From Camellia lanceoleosa (lineage: Eukaryota > Streptophyta > Magnoliopsida > Ericales > Theaceae), in contig CM045763.1 in the NCBI GenBank assembly GCA_025200525.1, positions 57,553,530-57,617,529 on the forward strand: a DNA stretch of 64,000 nt, in the 5' to 3' direction. Of the stretch, positions 10,156 to 21,457 are shown piece after piece (the stretch's first letter is position 1; every line of letters starts with the position of its first letter). The notes under the pieces were generated by a model. That model was not told where the DNA came from, did not search any database, and saw only the letters and a program-made list of their open reading frames with translations. Position numbers and translations under genes: made by a program.

Positions 10156-11170
10156 TGTTAGAAAATAATGATTTTTCAGAAACTTTAATTCGAAATTAAA
10201 ATAGGACCCAACCGCCAGTTGAGGTGGGTCTGAGTGATTTTGTATTCTCTTAAGTGAGAAGATTGCAATACAAAAATAATGAGCCGAAATCATTGAGTTG
10301 CGAATAAGAATTGTCTCATAAAGTGGGCATCATTGAAATTGGGTTTAGATTTGGACTTAGTCTTGGTTTGGACTAGACTCATACTTGTGCATGTGCTGGG
10401 TTTGGTCTTAGACTTGGATTTGGACCCAGTCTTGAGCTTTGGGTTGAACTGTGTTGGGCTTAGTTTGTGCATGTGTTTGAGATTAGGCTTGGATCGGGTT
10501 GTGACTCAACACCCATATCCATTTTGCAACCTATCTTGTTTAATTATCAAAACTTGTACATTATATACACATTATGATTTATATAATGATTTTGGAGTTT
10601 TGAACCTTTGTAACTCTAGCCCTAATGGCTAGAGTTGAAGACTTTTGATGACCCCATTGATGTTAGTCTTCATGGCTAAGGCTCTCTCCTACTAGTATAA
10701 ATATAGGCCTTTCTTCTCCAACTTAGTGGGTTGTTTTTAGAGAGGTTTTGTAATAGAAAATGAGATGGTGTTTTGAAATAAAAAGTTAGAGATGATTTTT
10801 TACACCAAAATTTTTTTTTTCCTATATTCTTTTGTTAGCCTCTTCTTTGATTCTTGTTAAAGAGAGTGCAGCCATTGTCAAGTTCGTCGAAACTATTCGG
10901 AAGGTGCTTCTGCATTAGCTGGTCTAAACCATCATATCTTGGGAGACAGAAGTCAACATACCTCTAGCACCCGCGGTGAGGCGACTAATCTGTTTTAAGA
11001 ACACTGTGGTATCACACAGATTTCGGTTTGCGCTTTCTTTACCATTTTATTGTATTGTGTATTTCTGTGCAATATTATTGTAAATTTCCAGCATATTTTC
11101 TCAGTTTGTAATTTAATTTGATTAATCATGAATCTATTTATTTTAGTTAATTACATTAATTTGTACAACA
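10156..11170 (+). repeat. 5' LTR of the copia element
   Basis: It begins TGTTAGAAAATAATG and ends TTTGTACAACA, matching 55895-56914 over its whole length. By eye the copies differ about once per 15-20 bases in the first 200 bp, so the insertion is not recent. It contains 'ttggacttagtcttggttt'-type internal repeats at 10340-10470 that give spurious Leu/Asp-rich ORFs, and a 'ctagtataaatatagg' TATA-like site near 10693. Confidence 0.9.
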
Positions 11171-13406
11171 ATCTTAAAACAGATTATATGTGTTTATCAT
11201 GAAGTTAGATAAGTAGATTCATCTGTATTGTGTAAGAATTTATGCTACTGTTCATGTGTTCTAAATTGTCCTTCGAGTATGTTGTTGACTGTTATGATTC
11301 CTAAATAATAATGACATATATATATATATATATATATACATATATATGCATGTTATTGTATGTGTAGAAATGCAATTGAGTTATATGAATAGGCTGTTGT
11401 TTTCATTATATATTTCTATGATTCGTCTGCCATCAAAACAAAGTCATGATTAGAAATTGGTGTACATATATATATATATATAGGCTACTGTTGCATGCTT
11501 GGCATTACAATAATAATAAATAAGCAAGGGAACATATTTGCATGCTATTTTCTTTTCTCCACCATTGCTCACTGTTTCAAACATTTTTTTATTATTATTG
11601 TTTATCTTCAGTATAATTTTCTTTTCTCCACCATTGCTCACTGTTTCAAACATTATTTTTTATTATTATTGTTTATCTTCAGTATAATTTTCATGCTTAT
11701 AGACATTCAATTTGATATCTATTAAGTCCAATGTTTTTTTCCTGGAAATTCTTGCTTGTAAATTATGCATTTTTGACATATTAATTATTTTCTAGATTTT
11801 AGTTTTCTTACATGATTTAATTTCTAGAATTATCTACATGTTATTGCTTATATGGTTATTGTTTTGTAACAATTATATATAGCTCTTGCCTATTAAATTT
11901 AATTTAAGGTTTTAGAGTTATCAAAATGGTGTAACTTGTCTATATTTATATACATGTTTATTGTGTAAATAAAACTGTAAATTTATTTTATTGGTGTTAT
12001 AATGTTATATAAAATTGCCTCATAATTTGAATTTAATTATGTGAAGTTATAAGGTATATGTAACTCTTGCTAATTAAAATTTTTTATCTATAAATTTTAG
12101 TTTGTAACTTGTCTAAATTTATTTGCATGTTTTTTGGTGTAATTTGCATGCTAATTGTTTTATAATTTCTACAATTATTTATATACATGTTAATTGTCCA
12201 TAATTATGTACATGTTTAATGTGTAATAAGTTCATATATAACTCTTGTCAATTAAAAGTTTTAATTTTAATTGTGAAGTTATAAATTTTATTTTGTAACT
12301 CATCTAGCATTTTAATTCATTAGTTAATTTTATTATTCAATAGTTTGCTAGATGGTTTCAAGTTTCTTTAGATTGTTTGGCTTGTATTTTCTTGTGATTT
12401 TTTGCTAACTTGTTTTACAGGAATATCTATGTGAAAGGGATTGGGAAAACAAATACAAAACAAAATGAATAGTCATTGGGATGTGCAAACAAAAAGTATG
12501 GACGACTAACCTTTGTGATGAACAGGAATAACTAAGTGTGGCAAGGATTTTGGACTATATAAAATCCGATTTGGATTGGTCTACATTGGTTTATATTTGA
12601 AGCAATTTTTGCTTGGATTTAGTTGGTTATTTACCTGATTTTTTTAAGCAAGTTTGTTTGCTTGTATTGTTAGAAGCATTTTATTTGCTTAATCATTGTT
12701 GTAACAATATTTTATATTGCTTGTAATTGTTCGTAATTTTATTTTATTTGCTTGTAAATTTGGAAACTTAGTTTGGTTTTCTGTAATAAAAACCAAAGTA
12801 TTTAGCCTTGGCTAAAGAGTAGTTCTTATTTGTTCAGAAATGACAACTAAGACGGATTTGGTTTCAAACCTTCGGGGTTTGAGGAAGTCTTTGGCTCTAA
12901 TCATTTTATTCCCGAAGTGTTGGAAAACCAAGTTTGGAGAAATTCTTTGGTTATAATCTGATTATTTCTAAAGTGTTATGGTTTTGAGAAAAGAAAAGAA
13001 ATTTTAGCAATAGCTAAAATGTTTTTTATTTTTATTCAAAAATAATGGGCTCAGTTACGGAAGTATCGGTTAACTTTTATGAGTGGTATAATTCTGATAA
13101 CAAATTTTACTTGCTTGGAAATTAGTTTGTTTTAACCTAGTTTATCCCCTAAAAAACTTAATTCTAAATTTGTTTCTCATGGACTAGGAGTCAACATCCT
13201 CTTGAAAGTTTTGTCTAAGGTTCACTGGGTCTTAAATGGGACCAGTGTGACCTCTCCAGTCTTCCTGAAAACTTTTCTGACCATGTTTGATTCTAGGGTA
13301 AGTGGTGAGATCAGTTTTGAATTGAATTTCAAACTGTAGATTTGCTAGTGTAAAGTTTAGTGTTTGGAAAAACAAAATAGTGAAATTTTGTTGTGATTTT
13401 TCAGAA
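11171..13406 (+). other. Long AT-rich leader of the copia element
   Basis: Non-coding DNA between the LTR and the gag start. It contains TA microsatellites (11311-11345, 11465-11482) and a tandem duplication (11548-11690) of a 69-71 bp unit with 'cttttctccaccattgctcactgtttc'. No clear tRNA-Met primer site next to the LTR was found, which is unusual for copia and may reflect decay. Confidence 0.5.
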
Positions 13407-13505
13407 ATGACTTCAAGAGGTGACGACAAAAATGTTGTTCCACTTACCAACCTTAAGCCTTGCGAGGTTTTTAAAGAAAGATCTAGAGAGATCAAGTGTG
13501 AGTAA
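13407..13505 (+). pseudogene. Start of copia gag (remnant)
   Basis: An ATG follows TTTTCAGAA and gives a 32-residue peptide starting MTSRGDDKNVVPLTNLKP before a stop. The NVVPLTNLKP segment resembles the N-terminus of plant copia Gag proteins, where it precedes a conserved aromatic/tryptophan segment that is missing here. It sits at the expected place, after the leader and upstream of pol. The zinc knuckle and the rest of gag are not recognisable; the next 600 bases are a tandem repeat. Treat it as a remnant only. Confidence 0.35.
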
Positions 13506-13689
13506 AGGAAATCATAAGATTGCATGATAATATCTCTGAATTAATCAGAGGCGATTAGTATGTTATCCTTGTGTCAATTATAGCATATATGATTGCTATG
13601 TAACTTTGCTTGAAAGCAAAGATGAGACAACCTATTAGGGTGGGTGAATATATTTTTGAATTTTTGAAATTCCAAATATATTGGTGTCT

Positions 13690-14150
13690 CCTAGTGAGTA
13701 CAAGATCACTGATCAAAGAGATAGAAAACAGGTGGTTCCTAGGAAGTGTTAGACCACTAGCTACACAGTTATGTGATTGTGGTTCCTAATAGTGAACAGA
13801 TTACTGATCACATTTCATGACATGATGGTTCCTAGTAGTGAAGAGGCTACTGTTCATATGTCAAGACATGATGATTCCTAGTAATGAAATAATCTATTAA
13901 TCCTATGTCAGAACGTTGTGATTCTTAGTAGTAAAGTGACTACTAATCACAGATTAAAACATTGTGATTCCTAGTAATAGAAAGTCTACTGACCACATGT
14001 TGAGAAATTAGTGATTCCTAGTGATAAGACTACTGGCCATGTTATGAAGTTCTGAATAGTAGACTATTGAACACTGGATTTGTGTTTCCTAATAGTAAGA
14101 CTATTGGCTTCAGAGTGATAGGTTGGACCAAATATGTTTGGGTGCCTAAT
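13690..14150. repeat. Tandem repeat, period about 50-55 bp
   Basis: About nine degenerate copies of a unit 'gtgattcctagtagtgaagagactactgatcacatgtcaagacat'. Each unit holds self-complementary TAGTAGT/ACTACTA words. It lies inside the copia body where gag should continue. Confidence 0.8.
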
Positions 14151-14180
14151 TCGATTGATGACATTCTGAAAATGTATTTA

Positions 14181-16639
14181 TGTCACAACCCAAACCTGTC
14201 CCTAAGGTTTTAGTATCGTAACCGGCCAGTAATCCGTGATTACCAAAGGCCTGCTTAATAGTAATAACAATTAAACAATAAAAGGGGTCGGCAGAAGCTT
14301 GTAATTATTAAAATGTAATGTCCAAAGACCTATGAGGACTTAAATGACCAAACAACTTCTATATATATATTTGTACCAATGCACACGTAAGTCTAAGTCC
14401 ACATTCATCATACACATAAAAGCTTAAGTCCAAAACATCCAAGACATGTTAGGGAATTAATCCCAAGCCAAAAACAAAATATAAAACATGTACTTGACTT
14501 CAATTCACATTCCAAAAGGGTGGAATTAGATCACCCAAAAAGCCTTGATAATAACGGTTCGAAGCCTCATAATGAGGCACAATGGGTTGACTTGACAAAA
14601 TGGATCCGGGTCGACGCTGCTAACTCCGCTCGGGTGCCTGTTCACCTACATACATATATATAAATAGTGAGCTAAAGCCCAGTGAATAACGAATGTGTGA
14701 AGGGGTTAAGAATAAATGGCCTTTCAGTATTTAAAACAATCATTTGCATCAATAGATCATTTATTATATCAGTATCTCATATTTCATATTTCATATCGTA
14801 TCTGTCATATAGTAATCATGGCAGTCATACGTGGTACATCTAATAGCAGAAGAGTACAATAGGTCTTAAAAGACCGAACAATCAGTAGATGGCCATCAAA
14901 CAGTAAACAGTAGTTCCAACAGTTGGAACTAACAGAGATCTTTGTAACAGTAGTAGTAATGATAAAGAATAAAGAGTAATAACAGTCAATTGCTATGGAT
15001 GCCAGGGATACAGTTCATAAAATAGGACAACATTAATTCAATAAGCAATATCATTTCAGAAAACAGTACAGGTAATCATTCAGAAAATAACTGTAATTGA
15101 ACATAACTTTACAACATTGTTACTCATAGTGGGCTCCTTGGAACACGTTCTAAAATGCACTAAGGATGCAGCGTCCGACCTAAACAAACAAATTCAAGCA
15201 CAACAACTCTATTACATCCATGCTAGATTCAATCATTTCTATTTCTATTCGATTCGTTGATTATTCGATTAATTTCTATTCGTTGCTCACGCATTCGGTC
15301 GTAATCGGTTCTAACTTCTTATTTATTCAGTCTAATGCACTCAAGAGATGCAAATGATCATGAAAACACTTTAAAACCATACAAACGGAAGCCTGGAAGG
15401 TGGAAAAAAGAGGTGAAAAACAAAACAGGTTTGCCCAAAAGGGACCACACGTGCGGGGGTCCCAGCCGCACGTGCGGGACCATCACCGCACTTATTCCCA
15501 CAAGTGCATATATCTCAAAATGCAACACAAACTTGCCCTATTTTTCTCACGTGCGGAGCCCCAAGCCGCATGTGAGGTGCGTTATAAAAACTATCCAAAA
15601 TCTGCTCTTCTTTTGCAACTCAGAATTGAATCAATTTAACTTCACTTCGAAGTAGTTCAAATCTCAAAACATTCAAGAAAATATTATATTTAACATAGAA
15701 AGTTTTAAACCGAATTCATGACTCCAAATTGAGGCTCAAATCCATGCAAAAAGTTTAAACTCTTAAATTATAATGCAACATCATAAACCATGCAAATTGC
15801 ATTCCAATCTTTAAATTTTCATGGAGTTTGCCTCCTTCACTTCCTAACCTCATGCAAGAAACTAACTAAATGAAGAAAGTTTTGGTGAAATCATGTCATG
15901 CATGTAGGATGTAGGAACTAATTCATTCAATTCTTCCAAATTAAGACATACGTGTTCAAAGCTTTTAGATATAAGAATAAATCCTTTAATTAATCTTGAA
16001 ATTCATCTAATTACAACTCAAACGTAAAGGATTCTAAGTAAGCATGCCAATTTCATGGAATAGGTGAGGAATACTTACCTAAATTGGACAATTCATGGAG
16101 GATTGGTCTTCAAGTTCTAGTTCCTCTCCCCTTTCTCTTTCTTCTCTATTTCTTCTTCTGTTAATCTTTGTTGAACTCTCACTTTCCAAGACTCTCCCTC
16201 TCTCTCTACGTGCAAGTGAAGTGAAAGACTTAACAAGATCCACTATTTCTCTCATACCAATTAGATGGATGACTAGGTGAGTAGGATTTTACATTTGTAT
16301 TAATATTTTAATTAATTCAACTAAGGCTAAGAAATCATTGCTAATTGAATTGAATTAAATTAAATTAACCCTTATCACACTATCATCTCAATTACACTAA
16401 CTTTGAGTAAATCACTGTGAATTACACTCTAATTTCCTGTCCCCGATATTTAATGCTACCTTGCTAAAATTAACGAATCAAACAGGTTTAATATTCACTC
16501 TAGCCTATTTGTCCACAACAACATTATTCAAATAAACACATGGCATGACAATAACACTTCATAACATATAATTACATAATTAGCAATAAGCACATAATTA
16601 ATTTAATTAATTTGCTTAATTAAGGAGGTGGTTGTCACA
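14181..16639 (-). mobile_element. Solo LTR, family BC (copy B1)
   Basis: It is flanked by ATTTA on both sides (14176-14180, 16640-16644). It starts TGTCACAACC and ends GGTTGTCACA, a perfect 10-bp inverted terminal repeat. The left end matches, in reverse, the right end of copy C2 (36310-36353), so B1 lies in minus orientation. On the minus strand a GA-rich leader appears at 16200-16090. It carries CACGTGCGG palindromes at 15445-15590. No internal domain is present. A short plus-strand ORF at 16095 ('MEDWSSSSSSSPLSL') is a reading of the leader and is not supported as a gene. Confidence 0.85.
15445..15595. repeat. CCGCACGTGCGG palindromes in B1
   Basis: Four CGCACGTGCGG-like words (near 15449, 15467, 15549, 15571), each containing or derived from the CACGTG palindrome. 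Confidence 0.7.
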
Positions 16640-16899
16640 ATTTACTGTGATATGATTTTGAGAGTTTCATAATCATTGTGACACAAAGAATTATTTAAAA
16701 AAATCCTGTATGAATTTTTAGAAAAGGCCAAAAGCCTTTGTATGAATTCTACAAATGTGAGGGTGTCATGCAAAAGGTGGTAATACCTAAACCCAAGAGG
16801 GTAGGATAAGCCTAAAAATCCGTTGACTTTGTATTTAACGGTTATGCACAATATAGTAGTGCATATTGATTTCTTGTGTATAGGTATGTTATTCCAGAT

Positions 16900-17739
16900 A
16901 TACACAAGAATACTATCATGGAATCAAGAAATGTATCTTTCTGTGAAAATGTATTTCTTTATCATCTCCAAGAAGGGATTCCAAGTTCCATGAAAGAGGT
17001 TGAAGGTGACAATGATCACATAGATAATCACATGGATGATCAAATCATTATCAAGCTGAGGAAGTAGATGAGCCAAGAAGGAGTAAGAGGGCTAGGAGTG
17101 CAAAGTCCTTTGGTCTGGTCTTCTTGACTTATATGTTAGAGGAAGAACCTTGAACTTTCTATGAAGCTGTGATTTCACCTGAAAGTCCTTTGTGGAAAGA
17201 AGCAATTAAGAGTGAGATTGACTCCATCTTACAGAACCATACTTGGGAGTTGGTTGATCTACCCCAAGCAGTAAGGCCTTAGGGAGTAAATGGATCTTTA
17301 GAAAAAAGATGAAAGCAGATAGATCAATTGATAAGTATAAAGCTAGGCTAGTTATCAAAGGATACAGGCATCGAGAAGGCCTGGATTACTTTGATACATA
17401 TTCACCTGTGACAAGGATTATATCCATTCGCATGGTGATTGCGATAAGCAGCTTTACATTTTCTGGAGATACATTAGATGGATGTAAAGATAGCTTTCTT
17501 AAATGGAAATTTGAATGAAGAAATCTACATAGAGCAATCCAAGGGATTTCAACCCCAGGACAAAATAAGAAAGTCTGTAAGCTTGTCCTAAGTAATGGCA
17601 TGAGAAGTTTGACACCGCTATGTTGTCAAATGGATTTAGAATCAATGAGTGTGACAAGTGCGTATATGTTAAAGACACTGACAGAGGTTATGTCATTTTG
17701 TGTCTATACATAGATGACATACTCATTGTTGGTAGAAAC
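16900..17739 (+). pseudogene. Copia pol, N-terminal part of reverse transcriptase
   Basis: Reads in broken frames as copia polyprotein. Visible pieces are PLWKEAIKSEIDSILQNHTWELVDL, then RKKMKADRSIDKYKARLVIKGY and GLDYFDTYSPVTR. They are followed by the frameshifted 'MDVK...AFLNGNLNEEIYIEQ' block, and finally GYVILCLYIDDILIVGRN with the YIDD catalytic motif intact. Stops (for example after RPQAVRP and within the GFQPQ region) and frameshifts show it is dead. It stops exactly after GRN at 17739, where family-A DNA begins; the protein resumes at 25192. Integrase, expected upstream, is not recognisable between 16645 and 16900. Confidence 0.85.
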
Positions 17740-19511
17740 TATAGCTCGACTTTTCGTGCTCCTTTTGGAAAACGAATATGCCCTACAATATCAAACTCCC
17801 ACGGTTCTGAATCTGATCTCACAAGTGCAATGTGAAATAGATAAACACCAAAAAGTTCAAATCCAGTAAATCTTATGGAAAATCTATTTTGAATCAAATT
17901 GCCAAAAAATGGACTGTTTTGCCAAATACAGAGTCGCCACCTAAATATTTTTGGAAAATTTAGGAAACCCATGACTTGTGCCAAAGGCCATGTGTCTGTC
18001 ATCACCAAGATTGTCTCGATTCGGGAACTTAGGTACGAGAGGGGAAGATCATGAATTGAGCACCCCCGCTCGCCCAATCAAAGAGTGGCCTCTACTAATC
18101 ATGATGTGAATTTTATTTACATTATATGCTCTTGTTCCGATTATTAGCTATATTACTATGTGATGCACACACAAGTATAGACTAGTTTGCAAAAATTGGA
18201 ACATTTGATTTCATGTTTGTTTTTAAAAATTGTTTCGAATATGTACCACTTGAAAAAGTGATCGCATATGTACATTACTCAAATTATTCTAATTCAAGCA
18301 ACTAGCCTTCATCCACAGTCATTCAAACAGTTTATCATATAAGTACTTAGCCTCATGGTGAACATGCTTTGACATGGTAACATTGACATACAATTTAATA
18401 TGTTAAAGCAAGTAAAAGCTTACCTAGTACTCCAAGCCAAGAAAGATAAAAAAAAAAGTTAGAAAAATGTATGATCCTAACTATTCAATGGCTAATGCAA
18501 GGCATGCAATATGCAATTTAAATGGGCTCGGCTACTTAACAGGGCATGTTAATCAATTTGATAGCATGCGGTAAAGCACGTATTCAAAAAAGTATAAGTA
18601 ATAACGATGCAAGTTAGAATGATAAACCGAGGCTTGGTGCATGCAATACAAATGGATGCAAGGCATGAGAGATGCTAAATGAAACATGATGCTCCTAAAC
18701 TAACCATCATAAGCAAGTAAATAAAATGGAGAAAGACGTGGGGTTGGAAGACATACACGTTATTACAACAGTTGCGCCCTCACGCAGGAGGGTCCTAATA
18801 AACTAACTAGCTAAGCTAATTAACTAGCTATTACAAAAAAAATTGAATTAGCTAAACTACTTAACTAATTATTACAACAAATTAAATAGTCTATGTAATT
18901 AGATAATTAATTACACTAATTAACTATTTAACAAATTAGAACTAACTAATGAATCACAAATTAACTAATTACTATATGAATAAAATACGAGAGAAGTATT
19001 AAGCTAACTACTCTAACTACTCCACCTCGGCCTCACAACTAAAGTCTAAGTGTACAAAGAGATAGTCCGAATTTAGTGAAGGCTGCCCAATTCTCTCTTA
19101 ACGGTTTCAAGCTTAACCATTTCCCCAACTAGTTTTCTTCCTTCTCCTCCAATTTTCTCCAACTCCAAACTTCTAAATAAGATGTTTTTAAATATTTTTC
19201 AAAGAGTTCACCTCTCTTCCATTTATTTTCGCTTTGTCCTTACTCGGTTTACCGAAAAGTACAATTTTTAACGAAATGCGAGCCTCGGAACAACGTAGAA
19301 ACATTTGGAAAAATATTTTGAAAAATAGGGTTTTAAGATCTAAAATAATTTTGGTCTAAAATAGTTTTGGTCAAAAAATGGGGTGTAAGGTTAGGATTTA
19401 GAAACTCTTCTTGTTGAAGCAATTGAGTGATTGGATAGTGTAACTTTCATCATCGAGTGATCAACCTGAGGCGCCCAAGTCTTATGGGCAGTCAAAAATA
19501 GGGTGTCTACA
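17740..19511 (-). repeat. Family-A LTR, internally deleted (A3)
   Basis: Aligns with both ends of A1 and A2: shared 'agagtcgccacctaaat', 'gagcacccccgctcgcc' and 'gacgtggggttggaagacatacac' blocks on the left, and 'cagtcaaaaatagggtgtctaca' on the right. At 1.8 kb it lacks more than half of the 4.1-4.9 kb seen in A1 and A2. Confidence 0.75.
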
Positions 19512-19526
19512 GTTGCCCCTCTTTAA
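19512..19526 (-). other. Polypurine tract of family A
   Basis: The minus strand reads AAAGAGGGGCAAC directly before the LTR start TGTAGACACC. Its position and composition identify it as the polypurine tract and fix the element's orientation as minus. Confidence 0.65.
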
Positions 19527-20558
19527 CAGAACTTGAAGTCATGAAATGACATGAGTGAATGTCAAAGCCTGAAGACGACCTATTTTGACATGGCCATAAG
19601 ACTTGGACAAACAAATAAAATGCAGATGCAATTGGTTGAACCCAAGGGTTGCCTACGTATCCCTTTGCAAAGAATCAAACCAGCGTAGTTCAGGGGTAGG
19701 ATGTAAATGATACATAACAAAACAAAATAGTGTAAATGATATACAATGTAACGAAAATAATCAAACCACATACAGTACAAAACACACGAATACCATAAAG
19801 GAATAGAGATGCAAGTCAAACTACGTTTTATATAGAAAAGAAGTGGGCACAGCCAAACGATGCCTAACACAGACTAAGTGTCTACACCCTCAATACTGGC
19901 CTCAGCGCATTATGGGTGCTTACACATAACAGAACCACATTTTAACATGAAAAGGGTGCGAGCACTTGCAAAACTATGTTTTTCGTAGAAAGAGAAAGAG
20001 TACAAGTAATTGGGTGGTATGATATAAGTGAGGAATGATTTGTTGGGGAAAGATAATGATCCTAAATGCTAAATGTAACAAGACAAAGTACAATGCAATG
20101 GATACAATGGATGAAGTGAAAAGGGGCGCAGGCTGAACCATATTTTACCTAGAAAAGGCATAGACACAAAACATACCATGTCTAACACATAAAAGGTGTT
20201 GACACCCTCAATACTGGCCTCAACGCATCATGGGTACTTACACATGACATAACCATGTTTCAACGAGGGAAAGGTATGAGCACATGCTAAACTAAGCCTA
20301 ACATGGAAAGGATGCAAGTAATAAAACGGTATGATATAATGGATGCAACAAATAGTGTAGTAGATGCATGCGATAAATTCCATATCCAATGTAATAGCAG
20401 TACTAGATAATAAAGGATATGATGTAGTAGCTAGGAAGTGGCGTTTTTAGAATGTACCTTACAGGAGCAATCGGCGATAACTCACCTTATGCTGCTGTGG
20501 ATCTTTTCTTTTCTTCTTGGTTTCAAGACTTCTTCCTACATCTTGTGCTTCCAAACCA
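19527..20558 (-). other. Non-coding interior of the family-A complex
   Basis: Contains two related passages ('ctcaatactggcctca' near 19888 and near 20206, with 'catacattacg/tacttacacat' neighbours) that form a diverged direct duplication of about 320 bp. It also holds a 'ggttgcctacgtatccc...gcgtagttc' block at 19646-19690 that I have seen in many plant LTR elements. No gag or pol frames are present. Confidence 0.5.
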
Positions 20559-20923
20559 CAGGTACTACTTTTCTTCCTGACTATGTTTGCAACTTTTCGT
20601 ATTCTCCAACAGGGTGACAGACTAGGTTAGTTTAGTATCCAAAATTGAGGCGCATATAAGCTACCTCAACCTATGGGGCTGCCATATAGATTTCAAGCCG
20701 AGGATACACCCCTAGTATTTAAACCAGACTTTAGTCTCGAAAAATCCGAACCTTTGCATTCTAAGCCTCAGCCATTCGAACACTAGTTTCCACCGTCTCA
20801 GTTGATCTCCTAGGAACTCACTACGAACACAGTCAGGTGGCTATACCAGACCACTTAAAGTCGTTTGGGCACGACAAACACCCAAGGAATTACACCTTTA
20901 AAGGGTTTAAGGTCTCCTAGACC
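20559..20923 (-). other. Segment shared with the Athila-like element (inverted here)
   Basis: The reverse complement matches 48769-49155: 'tctaggagac', 'ggtgtaattcctttggtgtt', 'ctggtatagccacct', 'gcagccccataggttgaggtagc' and 'agtctgtcaccctgttggag' occur in the same order. In both elements it lies in sense orientation downstream of where pol ends or should end, which suggests family A derives from an Athila-like element. Confidence 0.8.
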
Positions 20924-20924
20924 C

Positions 20925-21452
20925 AGTGAGTGCACAAGATAGTGCGTGTGAGGGTGCACAAGACAGTGCGATGTGGGTCAATGAATGCACAAATAGTGTG
21001 ATGAAGGGTAGAATGCACAAGATAGTGCAATACGGGGTGCACAAGATAATGCGATGTGGGTACACAAGACAATGCGATGCAAGGTGAATGCACAAGACAG
21101 TGCGATGCAAGTGCACAAGACAGTACGATATAGGTTGGATGCACAAACTAGTGCAATACATGTTGGATGCACAAAACAGTGCGATACAGGTTCAATACGC
21201 AAATTAATGCACGAAATAGATGCAAATGCACAAGATAGTGCGATGTAAGTGCACAAGACAGTGCGAGTGAGGTGAATGCACAAAATAGTGTGATATAAGA
21301 TGCACATAATAGTACGAGATAAGGTACACAAAATAGTGCAATACAAAGTGAAGATGTATGAACGCACAAAATAGTGCAACACAAGGTGAATGCACAAAAC
21401 AGTGCGATATGAGATGCACAGAATAGTGAGAGATATGGTGCAAAAACAATGC
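20925..21452. repeat. Minisatellite, unit about 22-30 bp
   Basis: About twenty units of the type TGCACAAGACAGTGCGATG, with short spacers. Each unit has a TGCAC...GTGC self-complementary core. Long minus-strand Cys/His/Leu-rich ORFs here are translations of the repeat. Confidence 0.9.
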
Positions 21453-21457
21453 GATAT

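Noticed and set aside
10333..10632. Leu/Asp-rich ORF in the copia LTR, also at 56039-56377
   Set aside because: Conserved only because both lie in LTR copies; arises from 'ttggacttagtc' internal repeats.
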